Assembly (NCBI RefSeq): GCF_002243345.2
Contig: NZ_CP022655.2
Coordinates: 4,706,001-4,770,000 of the forward strand
Length of the DNA: 64,000 nt
Origin: Paenibacillus sp. RUD330
GTDB taxonomy: Bacteria; Bacillota; Bacilli; Paenibacillales; Paenibacillaceae
Direction: 5' to 3'
Part shown: positions 9,371 to 19,656 of the stretch, piece after piece
How positions within the stretch are numbered: the first letter of the stretch is position 1
Layout: the number at the start of each line of letters is the position of its first letter
Notes under the pieces: model-generated
What the model saw: only the letters and a program-made list of their open reading frames with translations
What the model was told of the DNA's origin: nothing
Database searches by the model: none
Program-made: the position numbers and the translations under genes

Positions 9371-9422
9371 CGCGGCGGCAATCACCCACCCTTTGCTTCT
9401 AGCTCAGCCGTTCAAAACGCCT

Positions 9423-11111
9423 CTAACAGCTGCAGCTCTTGTCCGAGCTCTCGTCGATCGGAGTCGGATACTCATTCGTAAAGCAGGCGAGGCAAAGGCC
9501 GCCGCCCCTGGAGTCGCCCGGCACGGAAGCCGCCTCGATCAAGCCTTCGGCGCTGAGGAAATACAGCGAGTCGGCGTTGATCGCCTGGCGGATCTCCTCG
9601 ACCGTCTTCGACGAGGCGATCAGCTCGCGCCGGTCCGGCGTGTCGATGCCGTAATAGCAAGGGTTGGCGAACGGCGGAGAGCTGATCCTCACATGCACTT
9701 CCTTGGCGCCGGCCTCGCGGAGCATGTTGACGATCCGCAGGGACGTCGTGCCGCGAACGATGGAGTCGTCGATCATGACGACGCGCTTGCCCTCGACGAT
9801 TTTGCGGACGGCGGACAGCTTCATCTTGACGCCCTTCTCGCGCAGCTCCTGCGAAGGCTGGATGAACGTGCGGCCGGTGTATTTGTTTTTGATGAGGCCC
9901 ATCTCATACGGAATGCCCGTCTGCTCCGCGTAGCCGATGGCGGCGGAAATGCTGGAATCCGGCACGCCCGTGACGATGTCGGCGTCGATGAACGCCTCCA
10001 CCGCGAGGCGGCGGCCCATCTGCTTGCGGGCGGTATGGATGTTGACCTCGTTGATGTCGCTGTCGGGGCGCGCGAAGTAGATGTACTCCATCGCGCAGGA
10101 TGCCCGGCGCTGCTCCTGCTCGAAGCGGTCGGCGCGCAGGCCGTCCTTGTCGAGGATGAGCAGTTCGCCCGGCTGGACGTCGCGGACATAAGTCGCGCCG
10201 ATCGTCTCGAACGCGCAGGTCTCCGAGGCGAAGATATACCCATCGCCGAGGCGGCCCATGACAAGCGGACGCAGCCCGTTGGGATCCGAGGCGACGAGCA
10301 GCAGGTCGTTGGTCATGATCAGGAAGGCGAAACCGCCGATGATCCGCTGCAGCGCGTCCTTGGCGGCTTCGACGAAGTCCTTGGACGAGCGCGCGATGAG
10401 ATGCGCGATAACCTCGGTGTCGCTCGTCGTCTGGAAGATCGAGCCCTGCGCCTCCAGCTCGCGGCGGATCGACGGCGCATTGACGATGTTGCCGTTGGTC
10501 GCTACGGCGAGGTCGCCGCCGCGGTATTTGAAGACGAGCGGCTGGGCGTTGCCGAGCTGGCTGCCCCCGGAGGTGGAATATCGGACATGGCCGATCGCGC
10601 GGTCGCCCGGCAGCGAAGCCAGGATGTCCGTCGTGAACACTTCCTTGACCAGTCCCATGCCGCGGTGGTACGCGAAGCTGCCATCCGAGCTTTCCACGGT
10701 GCAGACGCCCGAGCTTTCCTCTCCGCGATGCTGCAGAGCATGCAGGCCGTAGTAGGCCAGCGACGAAGCATTCGGGGTGTTGAATACCCCGAACACGCCG
10801 CATTCTTCCTTCAGCTTGTCGAAAATGTCGTCGCGGCCGATGCCCGCATTGTAATGGGCATTTTCCCATGTGCGGGATACGGATTGAAGCTCCTTGGATT
10901 GGGGGCCGGAAAGTCGGCGGGCGGGTGCTGTGGCGTCGGCAGGCCGAACCTCGGGTACTGAACCCCCTCTAGGCATGCCCCCAGGAGCCGGCAGCTCCGG
11001 CGCCGAACCCGTCAGCGCGATGCCGTCGCCGTCCAGCTCGGGAACGGCGGACGGACCGCCCTCTCCCCAGCGGGAGCCGAGCTGGACCGCTATGCTTACT
11101 TCATCAGGCAT
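9423..11111 (-). CDS. purF: amidophosphoribosyltransferase, with unusual N-terminal extension
   Basis: PurF makes phosphoribosylamine from PRPP and glutamine, the committed step. Catalytic Cys is in EECGVFGVF; mature enzymes of this class begin at that Cys after propeptide removal. The PRPP loop [14 protein letters not shown] and Fe-S Cys residues (NPCYYGID and CLACF) mark it as the Bacillus-type [4Fe-4S] enzyme. The ATG at 11111 has AAGGATG upstream and overlaps the purL stop, which supports it. That leaves about 87 residues before the Cys, of which some 55 are Gly/Pro/Ala-rich and not typical of the family (usual propeptide 10-35). An internal start is possible. The extension would be cut off on maturation. 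Confidence 0.95.
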   Translation of the reverse strand: MPDEVSIAVQLGSRWGEGGPSAVPELDGDGIALTGSAPELPAPGGMPRGGSVPEVRPADATAPARRLSGPQSKELQSVSRTWENAHYNAGIGRDDIFDKLKEECGVFGVFNTPNASSLAYYGLHALQHRGEESSGVCTVESSDGSFAYHRGMGLVKEVFTTDILASLPGDRAIGHVRYSTSGGSQLGNAQPLVFKYRGGDLAVATNGNIVNAPSIRRELEAQGSIFQTTSDTEVIAHLIARSSKDFVEAAKDALQRIIGGFAFLIMTNDLLLVASDPNGLRPLVMGRLGDGYIFASETCAFETIGATYVRDVQPGELLILDKDGLRADRFEQEQRRASCAMEYIYFARPDSDINEVNIHTARKQMGRRLAVEAFIDADIVTGVPDSSISAAIGYAEQTGIPYEMGLIKNKYTGRTFIQPSQELREKGVKMKLSAVRKIVEGKRVVMIDDSIVRGTTSLRIVNMLREAGAKEVHVRISSPPFANPCYYGIDTPDRRELIASSKTVEEIRQAINADSLYFLSAEGLIEAASVPGDSRGGGLCLACFTNEYPTPIDESSDKSCSC

Positions 11112-13339
11112 GGAATCGCATCCTTCCAGACTTTCCGGAGCCCGCCGACCGAAGCCTGGACGCCAGGCTTGCCGTTCACCTTGATGAGAAGCTCTTCTCC
11201 GCCGACTGTGCCGATCTCCGCATGGGGAACGCCGCGCTCCGCGAGCAGCGCCAGCAGCGCCGCCTTGTTGTCCTGCGATGCGCTCAGCAGGATGCGCGAC
11301 TGCGATTCGCTGAACAGCGCGTGGTCCGGACGAAGGTCCGTCGCCACGTTCACTTCGGCGCCGAGGCCGCGGCCAAAAGCGGATTCCGCCAGAGCGACAG
11401 CCAAGCCGCCCTCCGACAGGTCATGCGCCGAGGCGACGAGACCGCCGCGGATGGCGGACAGGACGGTTTCGAGCAGCCGCTTCTCCACCGAGAGATCGAG
11501 GCCCGGAGGGCGTCCTTCCGTCTTGCCTTCCAGCACTTGCTGCAGCTCGCTGCCGCCGAGCTCGGCCTTCGTTTCTCCGAGCAGGATGATGGCGTCGCCG
11601 GCATTCTTGAATTCCTGCGTCGTAATATGGCTGAGGTCCTCCACGAGACCGACCATGCCGATGACCGGCGTCGGATAGATGGCGCCCTTGGCGTTCTCGT
11701 TGTAAAGGCTGACGTTGCCGCCGATGACCGGCGTCTCCAGCACGCGGCAGGCTTCGCTCATGCCGTCCGCGGATTTCTCCAGTTGCCAGAACACTTCCGG
11801 CTTCTCCGGGTTGCCGAAGTTCAGGTTGTCCGTAATCGCCAGCGGCTCGGCGCCTGAGCAGACGATGTTGCGCGCCGCTTCGGCGACCGCGATCGCGCCG
11901 CCGACCTCGGGATCGAGATAGACGTAGCGGCCGTTGCAGTCGGTCGTCATCGCCAGCGCCTTGCGCGTGCCGGGAATCGTCACGACCGCCGCGTCGGAGC
12001 CCGGCGGAACCGCCGTGCTGGTGCGGACCATATGGTCGTACTGCTTGTATACCCATTCCTTGCTTGCAACCGTCGGGGAGGCCAGAACCTTTTCCAGAGC
12101 GGCGTTCAGGTCGGCGGCTTCGCCATAGGCAGCCGTGTCAACGCGCCCGTTCGCCGCATAATAGGCCGGCTCCTTGGATGGCTTGTCGTACACCGGGCAT
12201 TCGTCGACGAGCGCGGTGACCGGCATGTCGGCCACTTCCTCGCCTTGGTGGAACAGGCGCAGGCGGCCGTCGTCGGTCACCTTGCCGACCTTGGCGCAGA
12301 TGACGCCCCAGCGTTCGAAGATTTCGCGCGCCTGAGCTTCGTTCTCCGGCGTGACGACGAACAGCATGCGCTCCTGCGACTCGGACAGCATCATCTCGTA
12401 GGGCGTCATGCCTTCCTCGCGCTGCGGCACCTCGTCGAGGTATAGCTCGAGGCCGTTGCCGGCCTTGGACGCCATCTCGGCGCTGGAGCAGGTGAGGCCG
12501 GCCGCGCCCATGTCCTGGATGCCGAGCACGATGCCGGAATCGATCAGCTCAAGCGTCGCTTCCATGACGAGCTTCTCCATGAACGGATCGCCGACCTGGA
12601 CGGCGGTGCGCTTCTCTTCGGATTCTTCCGACAATTCGACGGAAGCGAAGGTCGCGCCGTGGATGCCGTCGCGGCCCGTTGCGGGTCCGACGTAGAACAC
12701 CGGGTTGCCGACACCCTTGGCGACGCCGCGCTGGATCTTGTCATGGTCGATGAGGCCGACGCACATCGCGTTGACGAGCGGATTGCCCTCGTAGCTCTCG
12801 TCGAACATCACCTCGCCCGCGACGGTCGGTATGCCGATGCAGTTGCCGTAGCCCGCGATGCCGCTGACGACATGCTCGAACAGGTATTTGACGCGGTCAT
12901 TTTCCAGCTTGCCGAAGCGAAGGCTGTTCAGCAGCGCCACCGGGCGGGCGCCCATGGAGAAGATGTCGCGGATGATGCCGCCGACGCCGGTCGCGGCGCC
13001 CTGGTAAGGCTCGACTGCGGACGGATGGTTATGGGATTCGATTTTGAACACGACCGCCTGATTGTCCCCGATATCCACGATGCCCGCGCCTTCGCCCGGA
13101 CCCATGAGCACCTTCGGCCCCGTCACCGGGAACTTCCTCAGAATCGGCTTGGAATTCTTGTAGGAGCAGTGCTCCGACCACATGACGCTGAATACGCCGA
13201 TCTCGGTGTAGTTCGGCAGGCGGCCCATGAAACCGCAGATAAGCCCATACTCATGATCGGTTACGCCGAACTGCTGGTAGATCTTCTGCTCGGCAATCTG
13301 CTCCGCCGTCGGTTCCTTAGCTGTTAACTGCTGCGTCAT
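11096..13339 (-). CDS. purL: phosphoribosylformylglycinamidine synthase subunit II (small PurL)
   Basis: PurL is the ATP-dependent synthase subunit of FGAM synthase (step 4). It works with PurQ (glutaminase) and PurS. Length of 747 aa is that of the Gram-positive small PurL. Signatures include [47 protein letters not shown] and [17 protein letters not shown] at 13339 follows GGAGGGAACAGC. It overlaps purQ by 23 bp and purF by 16 bp. Confidence 0.98.
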   Translation of the reverse strand: MTQQLTAKEPTAEQIAEQKIYQQFGVTDHEYGLICGFMGRLPNYTEIGVFSVMWSEHCSYKNSKPILRKFPVTGPKVLMGPGEGAGIVDIGDNQAVVFKIESHNHPSAVEPYQGAATGVGGIIRDIFSMGARPVALLNSLRFGKLENDRVKYLFEHVVSGIAGYGNCIGIPTVAGEVMFDESYEGNPLVNAMCVGLIDHDKIQRGVAKGVGNPVFYVGPATGRDGIHGATFASVELSEESEEKRTAVQVGDPFMEKLVMEATLELIDSGIVLGIQDMGAAGLTCSSAEMASKAGNGLELYLDEVPQREEGMTPYEMMLSESQERMLFVVTPENEAQAREIFERWGVICAKVGKVTDDGRLRLFHQGEEVADMPVTALVDECPVYDKPSKEPAYYAANGRVDTAAYGEAADLNAALEKVLASPTVASKEWVYKQYDHMVRTSTAVPPGSDAAVVTIPGTRKALAMTTDCNGRYVYLDPEVGGAIAVAEAARNIVCSGAEPLAITDNLNFGNPEKPEVFWQLEKSADGMSEACRVLETPVIGGNVSLYNENAKGAIYPTPVIGMVGLVEDLSHITTQEFKNAGDAIILLGETKAELGGSELQQVLEGKTEGRPPGLDLSVEKRLLETVLSAIRGGLVASAHDLSEGGLAVALAESAFGRGLGAEVNVATDLRPDHALFSESQSRILLSASQDNKAALLALLAERGVPHAEIGTVGGEELLIKVNGKPGVQASVGGLRKVWKDAIPCLMK

Positions 13340-14012
13340 GCTGTTCCCTCCATGCGTTCAAAATCGATGCAAACATCCGCTTGCCGTCTTCGGAGCCGAG
13401 AATCTGATCTACCGCTCGCTCCGGATGGGGCATCATGCCGACGACGTTGCCGCGCTCGTTGGAGACTCCGGCGATGTCATAGACGGAGCCGTTCGGATTG
13501 CCGCCGTTCGCGTAGCGGAACACGATCTGGTTGTTCGCCCGGAGGCGCTGGAGCGTCTCGTCGTCGCAGTAGTAGTTGCCTTCGCCATGGGCGATCGGGA
13601 TCGAGATGACCTCGCCCTGCGCGTATTGGTTCGTGAAAGGAGTCGCCGCGTTGACGACCTCCAGAGGCGACTGGTGGCAAAGGAACTTCAGATCCCGGTT
13701 GCGCAGCAGCGCTCCCGGCAGCAGTCCCGCCTCGGTCAGGATCTGGAAGCCGTTGCAGATGCCGAGCACGTATTTGCCGGCTTCGGCCGCCTTGACAACC
13801 TCGTTCATGACCGGGGCAAAACGGGCGATCGCGCCGCAGCGCAGGTAATCCCCGTAAGAGAAGCCGCCCGGCACGAGAATCGCGTCGTACGCCGAGAGGT
13901 CGGTTGCCGTGTGCCAGACATAGTCGACGGACTGCCCGATCGTTTCTTCAACGGCCTTGTAGCAGTCGATGTCGCAGTTGGAGCCCGGGAAAACGATGAC
14001 CGCAAACTTCAT
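13317..14012 (-). CDS. purQ: phosphoribosylformylglycinamidine synthase subunit I (glutaminase)
   Basis: PurQ is a class I glutamine amidotransferase that feeds ammonia to PurL. The nucleophile Cys86 lies in [10 protein letters not shown] and the His/Glu pair in [10 protein letters not shown]. The N-terminus [17 protein letters not shown] is the PurQ signature. Length 231 aa is normal. The start is 4 bp after the purS stop. Confidence 0.97.
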   Translation of the reverse strand: MKFAVIVFPGSNCDIDCYKAVEETIGQSVDYVWHTATDLSAYDAILVPGGFSYGDYLRCGAIARFAPVMNEVVKAAEAGKYVLGICNGFQILTEAGLLPGALLRNRDLKFLCHQSPLEVVNAATPFTNQYAQGEVISIPIAHGEGNYYCDDETLQRLRANNQIVFRYANGGNPNGSVYDIAGVSNERGNVVGMMPHPERAVDQILGSEDGKRMFASILNAWREQHDAAVNS

Positions 14013-14016
14013 CGGC

Positions 14017-14259
14017 TCAGCCCTCCAGCTCGAAGCGATAGTCTTCGACGACGGTGTTCGCCAGCAGCTTCTCGCACATGGCGCGCACCCGCTGCTCCGC
14101 TTCGGCGCGGTCTTCGGTGTCCAGTGTCAGCTCCAGGTATTTGCCGATGCGCACTTTGTCCACTTCCGCAAAGCCCATGCTGTGAAGCGCTCCCTGCACG
14201 GCCGTTCCCTGCGGGTCCAGCACGTTCTGCTTGATCGTCACGTATACCGTTGCTTTCAT
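14017..14259 (-). CDS. purS: phosphoribosylformylglycinamidine synthase subunit PurS
   Basis: PurS is the small bridging subunit needed by the three-part FGAM synthase of Gram-positives. At 80 aa ([18 protein letters not shown] ... [10 protein letters not shown]) it matches the family end to end. ATG 14259 follows AGAGGAG by 9 nt. The frame continues 52 codons upstream through intergenic sequence without family similarity, so the longer reading is rejected. The 0.7-kb gap upstream is filled by repeats. Confidence 0.95.
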   Translation of the reverse strand: MKATVYVTIKQNVLDPQGTAVQGALHSMGFAEVDKVRIGKYLELTLDTEDRAEAEQRVRAMCEKLLANTVVEDYRFELEG

Positions 14260-14378
14260 TATGGCAACTCCTCTTATGGGGGAATGTGAGATGAATAAGT
14301 TGAAAAGTCCGGAATGCGTTTGGAATGCTCGACCGTCTGAAAAGCTTGTTGTCCGGAAACCGCTCCGCGCATGGCGCC

Positions 14379-14464
14379 GATCCTCCGATCGCTGCTGAAC
14401 CCGGGATGGCTTCACTCGGAACTACTCTCACAAGGAGGCCATCCCGTCTTCAAAGGCGAACGCT
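14379..14464 (-). repeat. palindromic element, copy 3 of 3 (purS-purC gap)
   Basis: On the minus strand it reads AGCGTTCGCCTTTGAAG ... TTCAGCAGCGATCGGAGGATC. Inner arms TGAAGACGGGATGGC and GCCATCCCGGGTTCA pair in 13 of 15 positions. Both ends match copies 1 and 2. All three copies and the related tandem lie inside the purine operon. Confidence 0.78.
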
Positions 14465-14564
14465 TGCACACCGCTTCCCTCGCTCTACGCGAGGGACTGT
14501 ACGACCAGACCAGCTTCTCCAGATTCGGCCTCCTCCGCTCCGCTTGCGGAAAAAGAACAGCCTT

Positions 14565-14908
14565 AGGCCATGCTCCGCATGGCGCGGCGGCTCTGCAAGG
14601 CTCGTTTCGAGCCTTAAACCACGCTCCGCATGGCGCCAGCGGCTCTGCAAGGCTCGTTTCGAGCCTTAAACCACGCTCCGCATGGCGCCAGCGGCTCTGC
14701 AAGGCTCGTTTCGAGCCTTAAACCACGCTCCGCATGGCGCCAGCGGCTCTGCAAGGCTCGTTTCGAGCCTTAAACCACGCTCCGCATGGCGCCAGCGGCT
14801 CTGCAAGGCTCGTTTCGAGCCTTAAACCACGCTTCGCATGGCGCCAGCGGCTCTGCAAGGCTCGTTTCGAGCCTTAAACCACGCTTCGCATGGCGTCGGC
14901 GGCTCTAT
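14565..14908 (+). repeat. 52-bp hairpin repeat array A (6 units) between purS and purC
   Basis: The core AAGGCTCGTTTCGAGCCTT starts at 14597, 14649, 14701, 14753, 14805 and 14857, exactly 52 bp apart. Each core is a perfect 8-bp stem with a TTT loop. The 33-bp spacer (AAACCACGCTCCGCATGGCG plus CCAGCGGCTCTGC) is also repeated and nearly invariant. The array is in the message of the pur operon, in the 714-bp purC-purS gap. Related arrays are at 45855-46460 and 58895-61190. Confidence 0.95.
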
Positions 14909-14973
14909 GCTCAGCTAAAGGCTGAGGCCAAGCGGCTTTAGGCATTCCTCATCAGTCGGAAACGGAGGTCGCC

Positions 14974-15873
14974 CTATACCAGCTCCGCGCCGGTCAGAAG
15001 GCGGTAGATCTCCCGGTAGCGCTCCGTCGTCTTCGAGACGACAGCCTCGGGCAGAGGAGCCGGCTTGCTGTCGCGGTCCCAGTCGGTTCCGAGCAGGTAG
15101 TCGCGGACGATCTGCTTGTCCATGCTGTCGATGTCGGCGTCGAGCACGTACTTGTCCTCCGCCCAGAAGCGGGAGGAGTCCGGCGTGAAGATCTCGTCGA
15201 TCAGGACGATCTCGCCATCAATGAGGCCGAACTCGAACTTGCAGTCGGCGAGGATGATGCCGCGCTCCGCACAGTACCCGCGGGCGAATTCATACAGCCG
15301 GATGCTGCGGTCCCGCAATTGGGCCGCGATATCGGCGCCGACGAGCTCTTCCATGCGGGCGAACGGAATGTCCTCGTCATGGCCGACATCGTTCTTGGCC
15401 GCGGGAGTGAAGATCGGCTCCGGGAACCGCTCGTTTTTGCGCAGCCCTTCCGGCAGCCGGATGCCGTTGATCTCGCCGTTCTGCCGGTATTGCTTCCAGC
15501 CTCCGCCCGTGATGTATCCCCGCACGACGCATTCGATATCGATTCGCTCAGCCTTGCGGGTCACCATGATGCGGTTGCGCAAGGCTTCCTTGTCGGTGAC
15601 GATGCCGCCAAGCCGCTCCACATCCGTGTGGACGACATGGCCCGCCTGGATGCCGGCCGTCTGCTGAAACCAGAAGGCGCTCAGCCGGTTCAGCACATTG
15701 CCCTTGTCCGGCACGGCCGGGTCAAGCATGTAATCGAACGCGCTGATGCGGTCCGTCACGACGATAAGATAGTGCTCGCCAAGATCGTACAGCTCCCGCA
15801 CCTTGCCCTTGTAGAGCAGCGGCGCCTGGATAAGATCCGCTGCCGTGGACAGCGCTTCGGACGTTGCGGCCAT
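14974..15873 (-). CDS. purC: SAICAR synthetase
   Basis: PurC couples CAIR and aspartate with ATP (step 7). Motifs: YKGKVRELYDLGEHYLIVVT at the N-terminus, DRISAFD, GYITGGGWKQY and CKFEFGLIDGEIVLIDE. Its length of 299 aa is that of the longer class, not the roughly 240-aa B. subtilis form. ATG at 15873 has GGGGAG upstream. It is 78 bp after purB. Confidence 0.96.
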   Translation of the reverse strand: MAATSEALSTAADLIQAPLLYKGKVRELYDLGEHYLIVVTDRISAFDYMLDPAVPDKGNVLNRLSAFWFQQTAGIQAGHVVHTDVERLGGIVTDKEALRNRIMVTRKAERIDIECVVRGYITGGGWKQYRQNGEINGIRLPEGLRKNERFPEPIFTPAAKNDVGHDEDIPFARMEELVGADIAAQLRDRSIRLYEFARGYCAERGIILADCKFEFGLIDGEIVLIDEIFTPDSSRFWAEDKYVLDADIDSMDKQIVRDYLLGTDWDRDSKPAPLPEAVVSKTTERYREIYRLLTGAELV

Positions 15874-15951
15874 GATTTCTCCCCTGCCTCAATTAGAAAT
15901 AAATGAATGGATCTTGCTTGCTCCCGATTGGAGGCTGCTGCGGATTGGAGC

Positions 15952-17247
15952 CTAGATAAGCTCCAGCCTGCGGAAAATCGTATCGACATGCTTCAGATGC
16001 CAGCTCGGGTTGAACGCATCGTCGAGCTCTTCCGCGCTCAGCACCGCCGTAATCTCCGGCGTTGAGCCGATGATGTCGCGGAACTGGCGCTGCTCCTCCC
16101 AGGCTTGCATCGCGCGAGGCTGCACGGTGTCGTACGCCTGCTCGCGGCTGAAGCCCTTGTCGATGAGCTTGGTCATGACGCGGCCGGAGAACGGAACGCC
16201 GAACGTGCGGCCCATGTTGCGCTTCATGTTTTCCGGGAATACCTGCAGGTTCTTCAAAATATTGCCCAAACGGTTCAGCATGTAGTTCAGCAGCATCGTC
16301 GCATCCGGCAGGATGACGCGCTCCACCGAGGAGTGGCTGATGTCGCGCTCATGCCAGAGCGGCACGTTCTCGTAGGCGCTGATCATATGGCCGCGGATGA
16401 CGCGGGCAAGGCCGGAGATGTTCTCGCAGCCGATCGGATTGCGCTTGTGCGGCATCGCGGACGATCCCTTCTGCCCTTTGGCGAAAGGCTCCTCCACCTC
16501 GCGGAACTCGCTCTTCTGAAGGGCGCGGATCTCGGTCGCGAACTTGTCGAGCGACGTCGCGATCAGGGCAAGCGTCGCCATGTACTCCGCGTGGCGGTCG
16601 CGCTGAAGCGTCTGCGTGCTGATCGGCGCCGGCTTCGTGCCGAGCTTGCGGCAGACGAACTCTTCCACGAAGGGGTCGATGTTCGCATAGGTGCCGACAG
16701 CGCCGGAGATCTTGCCGAACTGCACGCCGTCGGCCGCATGGCGGAAGCGGTCCAGGTTGCGCTTCATTTCCTCGTACCAGAGCGCCAGCTTCAGGCCGAA
16801 CGTCGTCGGCTCGGCGTGGACACCATGCGTGCGGCCCATCATGACGGTATCCTTGTAAGCGACGGCTTGTCCGCGCAAAATGTCGATGAATTGAACGATA
16901 TCCTTCTCCAGAATTTCATTGGCCTGACGAAGGATATACCCCATAGCCGTATCCACGACGTCGGTCGAGGTGAGGCCGTAATGAACCCACTTGCGTTCGG
17001 CTCCGAGCGTCTCCGAGACGGCGCGGGTGAAGGCGATGACGTCATGGCGCGTCTCCAGCTCGATCTCGTTGATCCGGTCGATGTCGAAGCCGGCTTTCTC
17101 GCGGATCGCGGCTACATCCTCGCGCGGGATGACTCCAAGCTCGGACCATGCCTCGCAGGCGCAGATCTCGACCTCCAGCCACGCCTTGAATTTGTTCTCT
17201 TCCGTCCAAATCGCCCTCATCTCGGGCCTGCTGTAACGCTCAAGCAT
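15952..17247 (-). CDS. purB: adenylosuccinate lyase
   Basis: PurB splits SAICAR (step 8) and adenylosuccinate on the AMP branch. The start at 17247 ([20 protein letters not shown]) has AAGGTGGATG upstream and gives 431 aa, the Bacillus length. The fumarase/aspartase superfamily signature [11 protein letters not shown] is present, as are [12 protein letters not shown] and TSTDVVDT. The frame is open upstream to 17463, but that part has no similarity. Confidence 0.97.
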   Translation of the reverse strand: MLERYSRPEMRAIWTEENKFKAWLEVEICACEAWSELGVIPREDVAAIREKAGFDIDRINEIELETRHDVIAFTRAVSETLGAERKWVHYGLTSTDVVDTAMGYILRQANEILEKDIVQFIDILRGQAVAYKDTVMMGRTHGVHAEPTTFGLKLALWYEEMKRNLDRFRHAADGVQFGKISGAVGTYANIDPFVEEFVCRKLGTKPAPISTQTLQRDRHAEYMATLALIATSLDKFATEIRALQKSEFREVEEPFAKGQKGSSAMPHKRNPIGCENISGLARVIRGHMISAYENVPLWHERDISHSSVERVILPDATMLLNYMLNRLGNILKNLQVFPENMKRNMGRTFGVPFSGRVMTKLIDKGFSREQAYDTVQPRAMQAWEEQRQFRDIIGSTPEITAVLSAEELDDAFNPSWHLKHVDTIFRRLELI

Positions 17248-17297
17248 GCATTCATCCACCTTTGTCTGTTTTATTCGAAGCCGCTTGCTTCGGCGGG

Positions 17298-17435
17298 CCG
17301 AAGCTCTCTCCGGCCATCGATTGTCTCGGCGCCGGGCTGCGGACGCTGTCGTTGCGTCGCCGGTCCCGGCCAGCCCAAGCTCTCTCCGGCATCCATCGCC
17401 TCGGCTCCGGTTCCGGACGATAATCGTTCCATCGC
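17298..17435. repeat. diverged 75-bp direct repeat in the purK-purB gap
   Basis: AAGCTCTCTCCGGC occurs twice about 75 bp apart, followed each time by similar sequence with a CTCGG(C)(G/T)CCGG element and a GGAC...GTTCC / GACGC...GCGTC hairpin. The copies are only moderately similar. The 266-bp gap holds nothing else I can support. Confidence 0.4.
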
Positions 17436-17513
17436 CTTGACCGCCCGGCAAGCAGCGCATCATTTCATTTTACTCCCAAATTCCGATCCGTGTCCTTATG
17501 TCGCCCCGCAGGC

Positions 17514-18716
17514 TCAGCTCCAGATTCCCGTTCCGCGGATCCACTCCAGCGCCGCGGCCGTGTCCGGAGCGAGCACGTTGACATGGCCCATCTTGCGGTC
17601 AGGCTTCGCCTCCGCCTTGCCGTACAGATGCAGCTTCGGGACGGCGCCAAGTCTGGCCGCCTCTCCATCGGGCCGCGTCAGATGCCGCACCAGCGGCTCC
17701 ACATGCTGGCCGAGGACGTTCACCATGACGACGGGGCTCATGAGGCCCGCATCCCCGAGCGGCAAGCCGCATACCGCGCGGACATGCTGCTCGAACTGCG
17801 AGGTGCGGCAGGCTTCCATCGTATAATGCCCGCTGTTGTGGGGGCGAGGGGCCAGCTCGTTGACGAACAGCTCCCCTTCCCCGGTCAGGAACAGCTCCAC
17901 CGCGATCAGGCCGACGACCTCAAGCCCTTCGGCGATCCGGACCGCCAGCCGCTCGGCTTCCTCCAGAACGGCGGCGGGGACGCGGGCGGGAACGACGGAT
18001 AGATGGAGAATGTTGTCGATGTGGATATTTTCCGCAGCCGGAAACGTCTTCACCTCGCCCAGAGAGCTCCGGGCGGCGATGACGCTCAGCTCCATCCGGA
18101 AGGAAACGAACTGCTCCAGCACCAGCTCCGCTCCGGATCGGCTCAGCTCCGCATAGGCTGCCGGAATCTCCGCCTCGCTGCGGATGACCCATTGCCCTTT
18201 GCCGTCGTAGCCGCCGGTCGCCGTCTTCAGCACCGCCGGCAAGCCGAGACGGCCGCAAGCCTCCCGCAGGCTTGCCTCGCTTGAAATCTCCTCGTACGGA
18301 GCGACGCGCGCTCCCGCCGCCTCGATCGCCCGCTTCTCCCGCAGCCGATGCTGCGTCGTATAGAGAAGCTCGCTGCCTTGCGGTACGTAAGATTGCTCCG
18401 CCAGCATGGCGGCGACACCCGCATCCACGTTCTCGAACTCATACGTGATGACATCCGCGCGCGATGCCAGCTCCCGCGCCGCCTCCCGATCGTCGTAGCC
18501 GGCCGCGATGCTCTCGGCGACCTGAGCGCAAGGCCCGTCCTCCGCAGGATCAAGCGCCACGAAGCGGTAGCCCATCGCGCTGCCGGCCAGCGCCATCATG
18601 CGGCCGAGCTGCCCGCCCCCAAGGATGCCTACAGTCGATCCCGGCGGTATGACGCGCGCTTGATCGGTCCGGACAGCTCCGCTGCCGCTTCCTGTAACCT
18701 TGCCGGAATTCCTCAC
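17514..18716 (-). CDS. purK: 5-(carboxyamino)imidazole ribonucleotide synthase
   Basis: PurK carboxylates AIR to N5-CAIR with ATP and bicarbonate (step 6a). ATP-grasp family; [16 protein letters not shown] is the N-terminal signature, with TYEFENVD and [14 protein letters not shown] further on. GTG start at 18716 overlaps the purE stop as GTGA, so translation is coupled. About 25 extra residues precede the first beta strand. Length 400 aa. Confidence 0.95.
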   Translation of the reverse strand: MRNSGKVTGSGSGAVRTDQARVIPPGSTVGILGGGQLGRMMALAGSAMGYRFVALDPAEDGPCAQVAESIAAGYDDREAARELASRADVITYEFENVDAGVAAMLAEQSYVPQGSELLYTTQHRLREKRAIEAAGARVAPYEEISSEASLREACGRLGLPAVLKTATGGYDGKGQWVIRSEAEIPAAYAELSRSGAELVLEQFVSFRMELSVIAARSSLGEVKTFPAAENIHIDNILHLSVVPARVPAAVLEEAERLAVRIAEGLEVVGLIAVELFLTGEGELFVNELAPRPHNSGHYTMEACRTSQFEQHVRAVCGLPLGDAGLMSPVVMVNVLGQHVEPLVRHLTRPDGEAARLGAVPKLHLYGKAEAKPDRKMGHVNVLAPDTAAALEWIRGTGIWS

Positions 18717-19198
18717 AGCTCTTCGCCGCTTTCGAGCACCTGCAGCTTGACGGCTTCGCGCCGCTCTTCGACTAGCCGCCTGATCTGCGGATCGAATGCG
18801 CCGACAATCTGCGCCGCCAGCAGGCCTGCGTTGCTTGCTCCCGCATGGCCGATCGCCACCGTGGCGACGGGGATGCCGGCCGGCATCTGCACGATGGAGA
18901 GAAGCGAATCGAGTCCGCTCAGGCTCGACGATTTGACGGGAACGCCAATAACCGGAAGCGCCGTTTTCGCGGCTACCATTCCGGGCAAGTGAGCCGCTCC
19001 GCCGGCTCCGGCGATGATGACCTTCAAGCCTCGCTCGACGGCGGTCTCGGCATAGTCGAACATCAGATCAGGGGTTCGGTGAGCGGATACGACCTTTTTC
19101 TCATAAGGAATGCCAAGCTCGTCCAGAATGCCGCAGGCAAGCTTCATCGTTTCCCAGTCGGATTTGCTGCCCATAATGACGCCCACGATAGCAGTCAT
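18713..19198 (-). CDS. purE: N5-carboxyaminoimidazole ribonucleotide mutase (class I PurE)
   Basis: PurE converts N5-CAIR to CAIR (step 6b). [18 protein letters not shown] and [12 protein letters not shown] form the CAIR-binding site, and [12 protein letters not shown] the catalytic His loop. Length 161 aa. First gene of the operon; its expression is set by the PurR operator, promoter and guanine riboswitch just upstream (19260-19656). Confidence 0.97.
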   Translation of the reverse strand: MTAIVGVIMGSKSDWETMKLACGILDELGIPYEKKVVSAHRTPDLMFDYAETAVERGLKVIIAGAGGAAHLPGMVAAKTALPVIGVPVKSSSLSGLDSLLSIVQMPAGIPVATVAIGHAGASNAGLLAAQIVGAFDPQIRRLVEERREAVKLQVLESGEEL

Positions 19199-19259
19199 GA
19201 TTGTTCATCCCGCCTTTATCTATATTCCTTGTGTCAAAATCCGATCGGATGCCGGAAAC

Positions 19260-19289
19260 AAAAAAAACCGCATGCCGGCCAGCCGGCGG
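19260..19289 (-). terminator. riboswitch-controlled terminator before purE
   Basis: Read leftwards: CCGC/GCGG and CGGC/GCCG pair, followed by eight T residues (19260-19267). It lies 61 bp before the purE start and downstream of the guanine aptamer, as expected for a ligand-promoted terminator. A second hairpin, GGATTCTCC/GGAGATTCC, lies between them. Confidence 0.8.
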
Positions 19290-19414
19290 AATCTCCGGTA
19301 GGAGAATCCGGCACGGGCGACTCGAAAGCCTGCGGGATGTAGGTACGCTGAAAAGCGCAGCCGAAGCCAAACAGCTCGCTCTCCAGTCGTGGACAGCCAG
19401 CCTGCTTCCGGCAT

Positions 19415-19479
19415 CCCGTAGTCCGGCGATTAAGGTCGCCAGGTAGAAACTTTCGGGCCGATTCCCGAAGATATACGAG
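19415..19479 (-). ncRNA. guanine riboswitch aptamer (pur operon leader)
   Basis: Read on the minus strand, P1 arms CUCGUA/UACGGG enclose a P2 (CUUCGGGAAUCGGCCCGAAAG), the conserved junction UUUCUACC, and a P3 (GGCGACCUUAAUCGCC). The specificity base before UAC in the 3' junction is C (GGACUAC), which in this family selects guanine or hypoxanthine rather than adenine. Binding would stabilise P1 and favour the terminator at 19260-19289, shutting off purE-purD. Confidence 0.93.
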
Positions 19480-19577
19480 TTGCTTGAAATCATATGTGGA
19501 GCAAGGGAATGCGGCCTCCTACAAGATTCGACAATCTCAGGATGATTCAAACCGCTCCCTGCCCGCTTTGCCTCCCT

Positions 19578-19606
19578 AGTTTACCAACCCGAGCAGAGCC
19601 TGTCAA
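19578..19606 (-). promoter_or_regulatory. sigma-A promoter of the pur operon
   Basis: On the minus strand TTGACA (19601-19606), 17-nt spacer, TAAACT (19578-19583). Transcription starts near 19571, about 90 nt before the riboswitch aptamer. Confidence 0.85.
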
Positions 19607-19611
19607 CTCGA

Positions 19612-19656
19612 AAACACGAACATTAGATAAAAAATATATGATTAAAGTTCGCTTTT
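19612..19656. promoter_or_regulatory. PurR operator: two inverted PurBoxes
   Basis: AAACACGAACATTA (19612-19625) and, in opposite orientation, AAAAGCGAACTTTA (19643-19656) are separated by 17 bp. This matches the known Bacillus PurR arrangement: two inverted 14-bp boxes with central CGAAC, 16-17 bp apart, just upstream of the -35. PurR would repress at low PRPP. The repressor gene is not in the window. Confidence 0.8.
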
